64,000 bases of DNA, from contig NC_088319.1 in assembly GCF_910592395.1 (NCBI RefSeq), positions 3,038,001 through 3,102,000 of the forward strand. The letters are read 5' to 3'. This stretch comes from Lineus longissimus. Its lineage: Eukaryota > Nemertea > Pilidiophora > Heteronemertea > Lineidae. This document shows, piece by piece, positions 11,546-21,148 of the stretch. Both the position numbers and the translations under genes were made by a program. Below the pieces are notes generated by a model. That model made no database searches and had not been told where the DNA came from. It saw only the letters and a list, made by a program, of their open reading frames with translations. Each line of letters starts with the position of its first letter. Positions within the stretch are counted from its first letter, which is position 1.

Positions 11546-14500
11546 ACACAGCACTATCATATAGACTCCCCTTACGGTGAGCCAAAAAGACTCAAACTCA
11601 TCATTCAAGTGCCCCAACCAATTCACCATTTTAATATATTTAAGTTAATAAATTTAAGGGGGACTATAGGCAGGAGCAGAGGGGCTAATTTGGCCGTCTT
11701 CAGGTGACTAATATACAAAGTAAGGGCCCTGGGTCATGTCAGATTCAGCACTAAATATATTCCTCGTACAAGCATCAATCATTTCGACGTACTGTGAGAT
11801 GTGAGAGACCCCTATTGGCGACTTTGTGTAACTATCTTGCCTGCCTAGCAGACTGCCTATATTGTCCCTTTAAAATATATTCCTCTCTGAAACAAAAGAG
11901 GTTGTCATATCAATTTCTCTGTTACCTACTTTGAAAATAGTCAGTATATTATTTGTCTTCTTCAGCTCCTGATATGTTAAGCTTGCCACAGATTGAGCAA
12001 CAAAGGCCAAGATGGTCGAAAACAGTCCTTTTTCACTCTTCTTCAATACCTTCATGTCATGTAGGTACTTCAGCGATTCGTAAGCTTCCACATGAAGCCA
12101 TGCCACGACATGTTCTGGAACCTCCGATTTCTCCCACGGCGAATCTGCATCCCTTCTTTGTGACGAATATTGGCGATGATAGCGACGGGCATATGCTAGG
12201 GGGTCCTCCTGCAATAATCAACAAATCTCGTGATAACATTTGTATAGTACCCCCAGGTATATGGCACGGCTTAACCTACCGGTCATGAGGGAATTCCTTT
12301 ATGGCCCAGTGGTTGGCGCGTTGGCCCCCGAGTGGAAGTTAAGCAACGTTGAGCGCGGTCAACCTTTTGATCGGTGACCGGCGCGTACAATACATCTGGC
12401 AGACCTTCCCACGCGATAGCTCTGGATTTGTAATTCGGTACTGAGACACACGAAGCGCTAAGTAGGATCGCGGACGATCCATCTCTGTCCGAAGGGGGGA
12501 ATGATGTATAGTACCCCCAGGTATATGGCACGGCTTAACCCGCCGGCCATGAGGGAATTCCTTTATGGCCCAGTGGTTGGCGCGTTGACCCCAGAGTGGA
12601 AGTTAAGCAGTGTTGAGCGCGGTCAACCTTCGGATCGGTGACCCGCACGAACAATACAACATTGTGGAAAACAACTCTTATTCAAGTATTTACAGTAGAA
12701 CCTCTCTATTGAGGACACCCACTCAGGACTGACAAGTGCTGTCCTTAATAGAGAGGTGTCCTGATTAGAGAGGTCAAATTGAATGGAAACCACCAATTTG
12801 GTATCCTCAATTGAGAGGTTGTCCTTAATAAAGAGGTGTCTGCTAAGGGAGGTTTTTTCAGACTTCATTAACTCTTTCGCTGCCGCTGGGTTTTTGAAGT
12901 GTACCTTAGCCCCTGGCCCACACCCGGTATAGACCAGGCAGCCCAACTTAGTTTAGGAAAAGTTTCATTGTAAAATTGCTAACATTACCAATCTTAGGGA
13001 CGAGGTCTGCATTGAGTCAAATGCAGTGCTGCCGTCTTGTTTATTCAGGTGTAACTAACCAAAACGTTAAACATGCTTCCCGAAATTGGTGGCTTGCATT
13101 GGAACTAACTTTTTCCCCCTTGTCCGTCATTAAAGGCATTCAAGTGTGTTGGTCAACCATGACTATCTCCTTTGTCCCTCCACCATAAGGCCTAGTTTCC
13201 CCTTATGACATCACTAATTCGGACACTCAGCGCCCCATTTCTGGAAAGGTGTATAGGGACAGTTGTTGAACAATAGAACTTGGGGAAAAGTTAGCAGTAT
13301 GGATTACAGCGGGCCAGTAGTACACAGTACATGGACCTGGTATATATATCGGGTCTGGTACTGAAAGGGTTAAGATTACAATCCCATCTTATAACAAAAT
13401 ACAACACCTCCAACCAAATTCAGCCAGAATTTGTCTTAGGCATAACCTATTTACCTGGACTGCATCAGTTTCATCAAACACTTCATCCTTTTTCTTCAAG
13501 TCCATCAACTTGATTTTGTAGGTATTCCATAAGATCATGGGGCTCATGCTAGCCTCACTGTCAAAACCAGGTCTGAAATCAGAAAATCAAAATGGTTAGG
13601 TTAGGGTTGAAATGTTTACTTATCAAGTGCTCTTCATCCATGTCCCACTTGTACTATTATTCTATCTCAATAAGCCAAAGGTCATCATGCTATTCTGCAT
13701 TAGAGACTGTAGTGGAAAGCTTGTCTCCACTTCTAAATGAAAGGTCTATGGTGTCTCTGCCAGGAGAGAAGAACGTCACAACCATGGGGCAGCGGTAGCG
13801 CAGTGGAAGAGAGTGGAAGAGAGTCGGCCTCATAGCGCGGTGGAAGAGAGTCGGCCTCATAGCGCGGTGGAAGAGAGTGGAAGAGAGTCGGCCTCATAGT
13901 GCAGTGGAAGAGAGTGGAAGAGAGTCGGTCTCATAGCGCAGTGGAAGAGAGTGGAAGAGAGTCGGCCACATGATCAGGAGGTCGTGGGTTCGACTCCCGG
14001 CTGAGTCACTGCTTAGTTCCCCTACTGGTCGCGTTCTAGTGAGCACCTTCTGGTTGCTCCTTGAAACCCCTGATTGATTTCAGTGGAGACCGGGGTAATA
14101 ATATGATATCCCAAAGCGCTTTTAGCGAGAACTATAGTGTCACGGAATTGCGCTATATAAAAGACTCATTATTATTATTTATTATTAACCTTGAGAAAGA
14201 TCTCTGTTCTAAACTTGAAAACGTCCTACTAGATTAGGACAAAGTCACAACCTCAAGAAGTGGCCTCAGATTAAGTCTATCAAAGACATGTAATTGGCAT
14301 TAGAAATATAAAGCTTAATCCCTGATCATCAAGCTTGGAACTTCTAATATCTTAAAGGGAGACTATAGACACGATTCAGCCAGGTCAGATTAAGTTATAT
14401 GAAGTCACCAATAGGGGTCTCTCCCATCTCAGTGTACATCAAAACTTCTCTCTTGTTCGAGTAATACATCTCATGACGAATCAGTCACAATCGTCACCTG

Positions 14501-17475
14501 AATACTGTTAATTTGACCCCCCAGATCCTGCCTGTAGCCCCCCTTTAAGGACTGACCATAGGCATTATCATTTTGGCTAGAGCCAGGAAAACAAAGAACT
14601 TACTCCCGCCCTTGAAAGTGACATTCACTTCGTTTGGAAAAAGTTCTAATTGCTTTAGGATTTCAAGTTCTAGCCAAAATGGTATGTACATGTATGGTCA
14701 ACGCTTAAAGGGAACTGGAACCGCCGAGCGATTTATTCAACTTTTCGACTTTCACCGCCCGAGAAAGTCAAACTTCCAACTTCCTATTCGAGTTCAGATT
14801 TGTAGCTCCGCCCCCAGTGCCCGAGCATGCGCAGTTCAATTTGTTATTATTGAGAATCATGTGAGAATCACGTGAGTCATGCGATCTTTCATTCATGAGT
14901 TTCGTAGTAAATTCCATAGTAGTGACGTCACTCAATGATTGACAGCTAGGCGCCATGTTTCATTCATGCCTCGTTCTGATCACCCGATACGCGGGAAATG
15001 AAAACGAGGTCATACGAACTGGCTTGGCGGTTTCAGTTCCCTTTGAAGGGACGACTTGGGATGGGTTTTTTACCTGGCCAGGAAGATGATACCCCTACTT
15101 GACACCATGCGCCGCCACTGGTAGTATCACACTGATGCCGTTCTCTGATAATGATTTTCGCCAGCGTTACGAGGCAGTTCTGGACATGGCATGTGAATTT
15201 CAGGTAGGCCTAAGGTTTCACCCCGTTCTAGTATATTGTTTATTGCAGTTGAATGATTATTCAATGATCCTGTTTGAGAAGTTGCAGTCCTGCTGGAAGC
15301 TGTTTTTGAATAGAAAACCAACATCTTATACCCAAGTTGTCCCTTTAAAGGGTAACTCGTGTCAAATTTCACCATATAATGTTTTAGCTGTTTTTGACAA
15401 ATGACTACGTCACTTTCTCATAAATCGGTAAGGTTTTCGAATCGAAATGCACATTTTCTAGAAATTGATGGTTTAATCCCACCCGGACGGCTCGTTTTGA
15501 TGCCGTTGTCGTTGATGACGTCACAACATGAACATTTTCGCGGTCGCAGTGGTTTACATTCAGCGATTTTTATAATAAATCTAATCAAAAATGGAAAATT
15601 TGAGCTTTACATTTGTGATCAACAATTAAAAACGGACGTATTTCCGCAAAGTTGTAAATCACATCATAGTATCACTTTAAGATAACAACAGCTTGCAAGT
15701 CTAGCCAGATGACAAACTGGGCAGACGGACAAGGCAGAAGCTTTCTTGGATGACACTCACCGGAGCAACTTGTTTATTGCATTGCAAAGAGGCTTGCAGT
15801 ACGTCACAACCTCCTTCAACGGAAATGTCGCCTTGTGGTACGAGTCGAAAAACTTCAAGAAGAAGTACGTAAAGAATCCATTTCCTAGTTGATTAAAGGA
15901 TAACGACTTTTGCGTGGAAGTACAAGATGCCAAAATGTAGGTTGGGACTTCATCGGAAATGTTTAGCACCAGCTCCTCGGCAACGCCTCCGGCGTAGCAA
16001 CAATCCATCACCATGACAACGTACTTGGCTTTGGTTTTGTGAAACGCCCTGAGAAGTTTTTGGACAGTTATGACAGTTTTTGAAGTCCCATCGAAATTTG
16101 CTGGAAGAAACACCACCGTGTTTTTTTTTTCGATACGGAGAACGTGGCCTGAGAATTGAAAGACGAGAATGCCGTCTTCTTTCACCTGGCCCGCTTGGTG
16201 CTTGAGCGCTGATAATATAGATTTGTTCGTGGCCGGCATCGTCTTGGAGGTGAGCAAGATGATTTGGTCCTGAAATCAATTTTAAAAACTTCATAAGCAA
16301 AGTTCTAGAAGCGTCATACGATGGTCAACAAAGGTCATTGGAGTAGTGCTCCATGTCAGTACTAGAGGAGTCATTTTTTATCAGGTTTATCCCACATTTA
16401 ACCCTCCTTGGCCAATTTTATTCTTCCTTATAGGCCTTTTTAGGCCTGGGCCTATTTTACATCACTGCTGTTACTCATCGGGGTCACTCCCCAAAGTAGG
16501 AGTACAGTAGAACCTCCCTAATAAGGACACCCTTGGGTCCATCATATGATGTCCTTAATAGAGAGGCATCCTGATTAGAGGGTCAAATTGAATGGACCAA
16601 AACTAGTGTCCTTAATAGGATGGCGTCCTTGATCTCAAATTATGTCAACTTACATCTGGAATGTGGAATTTTTTATGGAACAGTTTTGCTACGCCAATCG
16701 AATCTTGGTCAGCTGCTGGTCCAAGGTTTGCCTTCTTTTCCGTGAAGCCTCCTTGTTCCCCAATACCTGGAAGAGGATGCATATGAAAGGCAGGGAATGG
16801 ATGCTTAGCAAATGAATTTGACTGACCACTCAACTCACCAGGCTGTCGGGGTGGCACAGTTGAAAATTCGGCGCCTGTCATCTCCGAGGTCCTGGTGCGA
16901 TTCTTGGTTACCCCTGTACACACGTCTTGTATTGTATGCAGGACTCTTATACGGGTGTGTGTGACTTAGAATACGGAGAGCTCTACGAGCATGCAATTTG
17001 GTGTATAGTAATGAATATGGACAGAAAGATTCTGTTCTAAAGTCTTGTCAAGCACTATTTTTTTTCCGGATGATATGATTATATTTTGGTAGGCAACAGT
17101 TCCGCAAGAAACCATTTTGGGGTAAAAATCAGGACACGCTTGGTCTCGCTTAACAAGCAATCAACTGCAGTGGAACCTCCCTTAGTGGACATCCTCTCTA
17201 TTAAGGACATATAAAAGGACACTAAGTTTGGTCCCAAATTGGTTGTTTCCATTCAATTTGACCTCTCTAATCTGGACGTCTCTCTATAAAGGACAGCACC
17301 TATCAGTCCCAAAATGTCCTTTATAGAGAGGTTCTACTGTAGAAACCTCACCTGCACACAAGACACAGCTGGATGCTGGATTGAATGAGATGGCATCTTC
17401 AGGGAATATGTCGACCACCAGCCATCCGGCCTCCCTGTCACCAGCCGAACCAGAAGCACTCTGTTTATTACCCAT
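5914..17475 (-). CDS. Caspase-like (peptidase C14) protein with novel C-terminal half, nine exons
   Basis: Nine exons in transcription order: 17475-17352, 16913-16839, 16766-16654, 16269-15761, 13572-13455, 12208-11930, 7896-7777, 7333-7100, 6039-5914. All have GT-AG borders and every phase agrees, giving about 565 aa ending at TGA 5916-5914. The protein begins MGNKQS, an N-myristoylation-type start (Gly2, Ser6). Residues about 68-274 resemble the caspase/metacaspase fold: ILLT strand (107-110), hydrophobic strand then SGH (His146), a DCCYAGG block (catalytic Cys probably Cys195), and ILASCTSTQ. A separate second half (275-565) is alpha-helical in character with an acidic tail (DEEGLSDDEESEEKKDA) and is not recognised. 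Exon 4 could instead end at an in-frame TGA (15759-15757), but a perfect donor (CCG|gtgagt) lies just before it and joins in phase to exon 5. Known family role: cysteine peptidases cleaving after acidic (caspases) or basic (metacaspases) residues. Substrate here is unknown. Exons 5-9 as part of this gene are an inference from phase. Confidence 0.68.
6095..6340 (-). repeat. Retroposon (SINE/LINE 3' region) in the last intron of the caspase-like gene
   Basis: (aat)n tail followed by agtgcttatacagcgcacta and ggtgggttttaaccgtgacc, with ggcagatcgttccatagaag. A related sequence flanks 46347-46765 (ggcagtcggttccacagctt). Confidence 0.5.
6756..6937. repeat. CAGTAGAACCTC MITE family, copy 2
   Basis: tacagtagaacctctctatc and ctaagggagattctactgta. 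Lies in the last intron of the caspase-like gene. Confidence 0.85.
7405..7766. repeat. CAGTAGAACCTC MITE copy 3, interrupted by a GGGGGACTATAGG MITE
   Basis: Outer ends tacagtagaacctctattaa and agaggttctactgta. Inside lies 7509-7692 (ttaaagggggactataggca to cgcctgcctctcttaa), a complete copy of the second family. The order of insertion is therefore clear. Confidence 0.82.
7915..8255 (-). repeat. 340-bp element, inverted partner of 15345-15680
   Basis: ttaaagtgatactatgatgt to cacgagttaccctttaa; near-identical in reverse orientation to 15345-15680. Both lie in introns of the caspase-like gene. Confidence 0.85.
8491..8535. repeat. Isolated terminus of the foldback family
   Basis: The stretch gaaacggccaggggccattg...gctcaccgtata is the reverse complement of the terminus at 10232-10275. 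It stands alone, about 65 bp before the foldback element. Confidence 0.65.
8601..11588. mobile_element. 3-kb foldback (inverted) element of the GTC/GAC family, in an intron of the caspase-like gene
   Basis: The left end (tttttggctcaccgtagggg, then agtctata and a GTC tract) is the reverse complement of the right end (GAC tract 11500-11544, atagactccccttacggtgagccaaaaa). Each arm holds about four tandem units of about 300 bp, marked by ccaccagggggcc or ccccctggtggcc, 'aaacgtgcca' and AGGTCA blocks. A second terminus type (ggtgagcacaatggcccctgg) lies near the centre (10232-10275). No protein-coding frame is credible. The structure resembles foldback transposons (Drosophila FB, sea urchin TU), which also have arms built of subrepeats; homology to them is not claimed. 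Confidence 0.78.
11654..11873. repeat. GGGGGACTATAGGCAGGAGC MITE family, copy 3
   Basis: ttaagggggactataggcag to ctgcctatattgtcccttta. Ends about 57 bp from the donor of caspase-like exon 6. Confidence 0.82.
12242..12660 (+). repeat. Tandem pair of 5S rRNA-derived units (SINE-like)
   Basis: Two head-to-tail copies, starting at 12242 and 12504 (tatagtacccccaggtatat). Each contains aagttaagca(a/g)(c/t)gttgagcgcggtcaa and gatcggtgacc. These correspond to the 5S rRNA internal promoter block (AAGTTAAGC ... GGATGGGTGACC). The 5' part is not 5S-like. Too diverged to be a functional 5S gene. Confidence 0.72.
12691..12862. repeat. CAGTAGAACCTC MITE family, copy 4
   Basis: tacagtagaacctctctatt with internal tccttaatagagaggtgtcc. 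The right end is worn after gggaggtttt. Confidence 0.8.
12868..13373. repeat. TTAACTCTTTCGCTGC MITE copy 3, with nested 190-bp repeat
   Basis: ttaactctttcgctgccgct at the left, tactgaaagggttaa at the right. The block 13072-13257 matches 3564-3754. Confidence 0.72.
13785..14189 (+). repeat. tRNA-derived SINE with amplified 5' (A-box) part
   Basis: An A-box-like tagcgcagtggaagag and a B box gggttcgactcccgg (13986-14000) are followed by a body ending gcgctatataaaagactc and an (att)n tail. The A-box half, about 35-40 bp (gcgcggtggaagagagtcgg), occurs about five times before the single B box. Confidence 0.82.
14352..14548. repeat. GGGGGACTATAGGCAGGAGC MITE family, copy 4
   Basis: ttaaagggagactatagaca to tgcctgtagcccccctttaa. 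Confidence 0.8.
14571..14692. repeat. MITE with TTTTGGCTAGA ends
   Basis: attttggctagagccaggaa and tcaagttctagccaaaatgg form inverted ends. A related segment occurs inverted at 54250-54320 in the first MATE intron. Confidence 0.72.
14705..15045. repeat. MITE with AAAGGGAACTGGAACCGCC ends
   Basis: ttaaagggaactggaaccgc and ggcggtttcagttcccttt bracket 340 bp without a coding frame. Confidence 0.8.
15045..15349. repeat. AAAGGGACAACTTGGG element, copy 1
   Basis: gaagggacgacttgggatgg to tacccaagttgtccctttaa, with ttgacaccatgcgccgccac inside. The second copy is 60897-61196, a fragment is near 47600-47692. Confidence 0.85.
15345..15680 (+). repeat. 340-bp element, inverted partner of 7915-8255
   Basis: ttaaagggtaactcgtgtca to acatcatagtatcactttaa. 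Abuts the preceding element. Confidence 0.85.
15761..16269 (-). CDS. Exon 4: caspase-like catalytic core
   Basis: This 509-bp exon encodes both proposed catalytic residues. The acceptor (tttcag|GACC) is at 16270 and the donor (CCG|gtgagt) at 15760. The hydrophobic strand LVFQF leads into S-G-H, with Val where most family members have Gly. The D-C-C-Y-A-G-G block is followed by a YILASC strand and a Phe-rich helix (GFFTYFFLKFF), the usual order of a C14 p20/p10 core. No obvious linker for proteolytic maturation is visible between the two parts, which is more metacaspase/paracaspase-like than executioner-caspase-like. Confidence 0.82.
16503..16635. repeat. CAGTAGAACCTC MITE family, copy 5 (truncated)
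   Basis: tacagtagaacctccctaat with internal gtccttaatagagaggcatc. The right end is missing. Lies in intron 3 of the caspase-like gene, ending about 19 bp from exon 3. Confidence 0.78.
17166..17341. repeat. CAGTAGAACCTC MITE family, copy 6
   Basis: gcagtggaacctcccttagt to agagaggttctactgta. On the minus strand it begins about 10 nt after the exon 1 donor of the caspase-like gene. Confidence 0.85.
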
Positions 17476-18539
17476 CACTACAGCACGTTTTCATTATTCA
17501 TATCAGATGCTGCAAAATTAAAACGAAAGGTGGGGTGTACAATATCAACAATTTTCTAGGCCATCTTGTGGTTCCCAGCAACTGTCATGGTCCTATACTT
17601 CAGGGGCTGCGTGCGCATTCTAATTTTCTTGGGAAAGGGGTCATCTTGATTTCAAAATTTGGGTTATAAAATCTCCAAGAAAATGAAAAGAATGGAGTTT
17701 ATTGATTCTTGTCCAAACTAACATAAAAGTTAGATTGCAAATATTTAGGGCCTAGCTATAATGAACAGTGTAGGCCTGCCCTAGCTAGCCTGTACTGTAA
17801 AAAGTGTAACAAATCAAAACACTATAATAACACAAACAGGGCTGGTCGATTTAGCATCTGGGCAGTTGCAATGTACTACCACAGGGGTAGCAACAAATCT
17901 AAAACCATTATCGGAGGTGCTAAATGATAGGAATGTGTACATAATATACAGACTACAGAGGGACAGAGTGTACATAATGTACAGAGCTACTACTGTCCCT
18001 GCTATTCTGCAGTTAGGGGCCAATATCTATAGCTAGGCCTATTACAAGGACCAAAGGCAAGGTAGAAACAAAAACTATGAAAAACAAGAGCATCAATTTT
18101 GGTTCACCCCGTAACTGTTACTTGTTTCGTTTTGCATGTCAGTTTTATTTTCCTGCAGAAGGCTTTATCAACATCTTCCAAACCTACCAAATTTAACCTT
18201 GTCCTTGTTGTGTAGTTACTTAACTGACTGACAAAATCTGATTGAATTTGCGCTCACACAGGGTGAGTAAATCGAACAAAACAAAGGGAAATCTTTGAAA
18301 ATTGCAATGCGGAAGTGATTTGAAAGAGGTTATGACTTTTGAACATCCACTTGCACAGTTTTCCCGACAGAGGCGCCACTGTCTAAGCGTGAAAAACATG
18401 GCAAGTCCAACAGTCGCTGTAGTATGCACCGAGCATTATCCGCGAGTTGTATGAAAAAAATAAAAAAGTTGTATTTTGGCATAAAGAAACAAAACTCATC
18501 CAACTTATATCCCCGTTGTAAGGATTTCATGACATATAG
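17476..18539. other. Spacer upstream of the caspase-like gene
   Basis: Would hold the promoter and any 5'UTR exon of the caspase-like gene. I see no TATA box or strong CpG cluster. A short direct repeat, gtacataat(a/g)tacag, occurs near 17938-17980. Otherwise nothing recognised. Confidence 0.4.
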
Positions 18540-18905
18540 GTAATATATAATACCTCCATGATGTATACCTCCATGATGTACCTCCATATATGATGTATAC
18601 CTCCATGATGTACCTCCATATATGTCATGGAGGTAATACCTCCATGATGTATACCTCCATGATGTACCTCCATATATGTCATGGAGGTGTAATACCTCCA
18701 TGAATGATTATGTTCGCTCTCCAAGAGCAAACATACTTTTTTAATGTTGCTTTTTCATATTGCTTCTAGCGTATTGTATTGTATTCTTTGTGCCAAAATA
18801 CATCCTTTTTTATCCAAATATTTTTTTCATATAACTCATGGAGGTATACATCATATATGGAGGTACATCATGGAGGTATACATCATGGAGGTATTATATA
18901 TTACC
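18540..18905. repeat. Palindromic CCTCCATGATGTA satellite locus
   Basis: Left side (18548-18705): tandem copies of atacctccatgatgtatacc and cctccatatatg in several orders. Right side (18836-18905): the inverted form, catggaggtatacatcatgg. The arms are separated by about 130 bp. Translations give meaningless repeats rich in His, Gly and Ile. Confidence 0.9.
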
Positions 18906-20107
18906 TATATATACATCATAGTATACATCACGGATGGTGCGATCAGGGTCCGGAGAGAGTGGGGCACTTCTGATCGCTGCTGGGGCACTTCTGATCGCTG
19001 CTGGTAACCGTCTGAGCGGCGATCATCAAAGTGGTCCGTAATAGCGATAAATCTCTCCGGATACATATTTTTCGCCCTGAGAACGATCAGGATGACGAAA
19101 TGGACTGCATTGGAGTCTAATCCAGACATTTACCTTTAACTGAATAGCACCTCTGATAGATGAGACCAATGGTGAATGGCTAGAGAGACCAATCTTCCAG
19201 GGAACTCGGGTTGATTTTGATTAGAGAAAAGACCCACTGCCTTTATCAGCGATATCTCAATGGTTGGTCCTGGTTAAGCCGGAGAGCATATACGCGCGGG
19301 AGGGGTATGTTTGGGAAAGAGTTCAATATTCTTGGCATTTTGTTTTCGTTCGGTTCGTCAGCTCATAACTGAAGTATTGCAAATCATACATACGCAATTT
19401 TCATCTCAACCAGTTGGAAGTGAACATGATAACAAAGGCTATACACCGCATCTCTGGAACAAATGATTGACAGTGTTTTCAATTGCTTTCAAGCTTTCGA
19501 AAATTAAACGTATTAGATATATATCATCACATTGAATGAACAATCTTCACCACCAAGGTTTTTTCATCATGGCCATGAATCAAAATACTGAAAAACATAA
19601 CTGACCAGTGAGAGCCCCAAAAAGTATTATAAAACTCCCTCTTAAGAGGATTCGAACCCACGACAGAGTTGGGGACAATACCTGTCGGTCCTACGCGCTA
19701 TGCTCTGGGCTAAAGTGGCACTTGGAAGTAGAGGCCGACAACTTTGGAACGTTTGATCCGGGAGTTTGATCAACCCCTTCTAAGACAATTTGCGCATGTC
19801 TCTGTCATCATTAACCGTTTGCGCATGTCTCAGCAACGTCACTGCGAATTTTGAAGTGCGTAGTGCTCATTCGCTCCCGATTTCTCATGTGGGACAGGTG
19901 AAATTTGACGAAGCACATCTCATGTAAGTTCATTGTTCATATATTATACTGTTTATCTGCAGTTTTTAGTCTCTCTTGGTTGTTTAGGCCCTAATATCAT
20001 GTTCTGAAGCGTCTGATTTTATTCAAACATCGAAATCAATATTGATGACGCAGCGAAGTGTACACCGACGTGACCGAGCCATGTTCGAAAGTCTGCGCCA
20101 TCTTGGT
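18906..20107. other. Gene-less spacer with a short duplication
   Basis: ggggcacttctgatcgctgct is repeated twice in tandem at 18961-19003. Apart from the tRNA-like unit at 19640-19720 nothing else is recognised. Confidence 0.45.
19640..19720 (-). repeat. tRNA-like SINE head or tRNA pseudogene
   Basis: On the minus strand, tagcccagagcatagcgcg resembles an A box and gtgggttcgaatcctc is a perfect B box, about 50 bp apart. The flanks do not pair into a convincing acceptor stem, so a functional tRNA is unlikely. Confidence 0.55.
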
Positions 20108-21148
20108 TTTTGGCTCACCGTGGGGGAGTGCGTACAACACCGCAGTGCCCGTCGTCCGTCGTCGTTAGTATCCTGTTTCAAAAACAGTGGCACGTTTCTT
20201 AACCGAACTTGAAACTTTATACACGTATTCCGCCTGGTCAGGCGACCTCTGAATCTGACATTCGGTCCGATCTGATTCTTGACTTGGCCACCACGAGGGC
20301 GCCAAAAGTTAAAACCTAAAAAGTGTGATATCTTGCTTATAAGCGACTGGTTTATGCTAAACAAATTATGGCAGGTACTCCTAGTAAAGATACATCACAT
20401 ATCACACGGGTTTTTGATTTGACCTAATTTTTAATGAGGTTGCAGAGGTCAAACTGCGGAGCCTATATTGGCCATTTGAGGTATGGCACGTTTCTTAACT
20501 GCTGAAGCTATGAACTTGAAATTCGTTACACATTACACCCTAAATCAGATAACCTCTGACACCAAATATCGGTCCGGTCTGATTTTCGACTTGGCCACCA
20601 GGGGACCAAAAGTTAAAACCTAAAAAGTGTGATATATCGCTTGTATGCTACTCGTTTTCGCTAAAATGTTTCTGGTAGGTAGGCTACTCCTAGCAAGGAT
20701 ATATTACATATCATACAGGTTTTTGATTTGACCTAATTTTCAAGGTCAAATTGCGTAAATTGGCCGTTTGAGGATAACTATGGCCTGTTTCTTAACCGCT
20801 GAAGCTATGAATTTGAAATTAAGTACACATTACTCCCTAAATCAGATAACCTCTGACACGGAATTTTGGTCCGATCCGATTCTCGACTTGGTCACCAGGG
20901 GGAAAAAATAAAAAAAGGTACAAAGTGCAATATCACGCTTATTAGTGACTTGTTTTCAATGATATTTAGTTACTTGTTTTCGGTGATATTTTTATGGTAG
21001 GTACTCCAAGCAACGATTCGTCACATGTCATACCGACTTTGGTTTGATCTACATACTAAACATGTAGCGTGTTTCTTAACCAGGATGAATTCCTAACCAC
21101 CACGTATCTATACGGTGAGCACAATGGCCCTTGGTCGTTTCATTTAGA
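20108..21148 (+). mobile_element. Single-arm copy of the GTC/GAC foldback family
   Basis: It starts tttggctcaccgtgggggag with cgtcgtccgtcgtcg, holds about three units of about 300 bp, and ends cggtgagcacaatggcccttgg. Both terminus types are present, so this may be the basic unit from which the palindromic copy formed. Confidence 0.75.

Noticed and set aside
12283-12531. Minus-strand frame overlapping 5S-like units
   Set aside because: A shadow of the repeat; the paired unit does not keep the frame open.
14590-14685. Possible extra minus-strand exon of the caspase-like gene (reads ELEILKQLELFPNEVNVTF with a gtaagt donor)
   Set aside because: The same sequence recurs inverted at 54250-54320 and sits between inverted ends, so it is a MITE.
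15757-15759. In-frame TGA as the true end of the caspase-like protein
   Set aside because: A consensus donor (CCG|gtgagt) precedes it, and five downstream exons follow in matching phase. Kept as an alternative only.
18330-19007. Open frames encoding repeats such as MEVHHGGIHH on both strands
   Set aside because: Pure translations of the palindromic CCTCCATGATGTA satellite, open on both strands.
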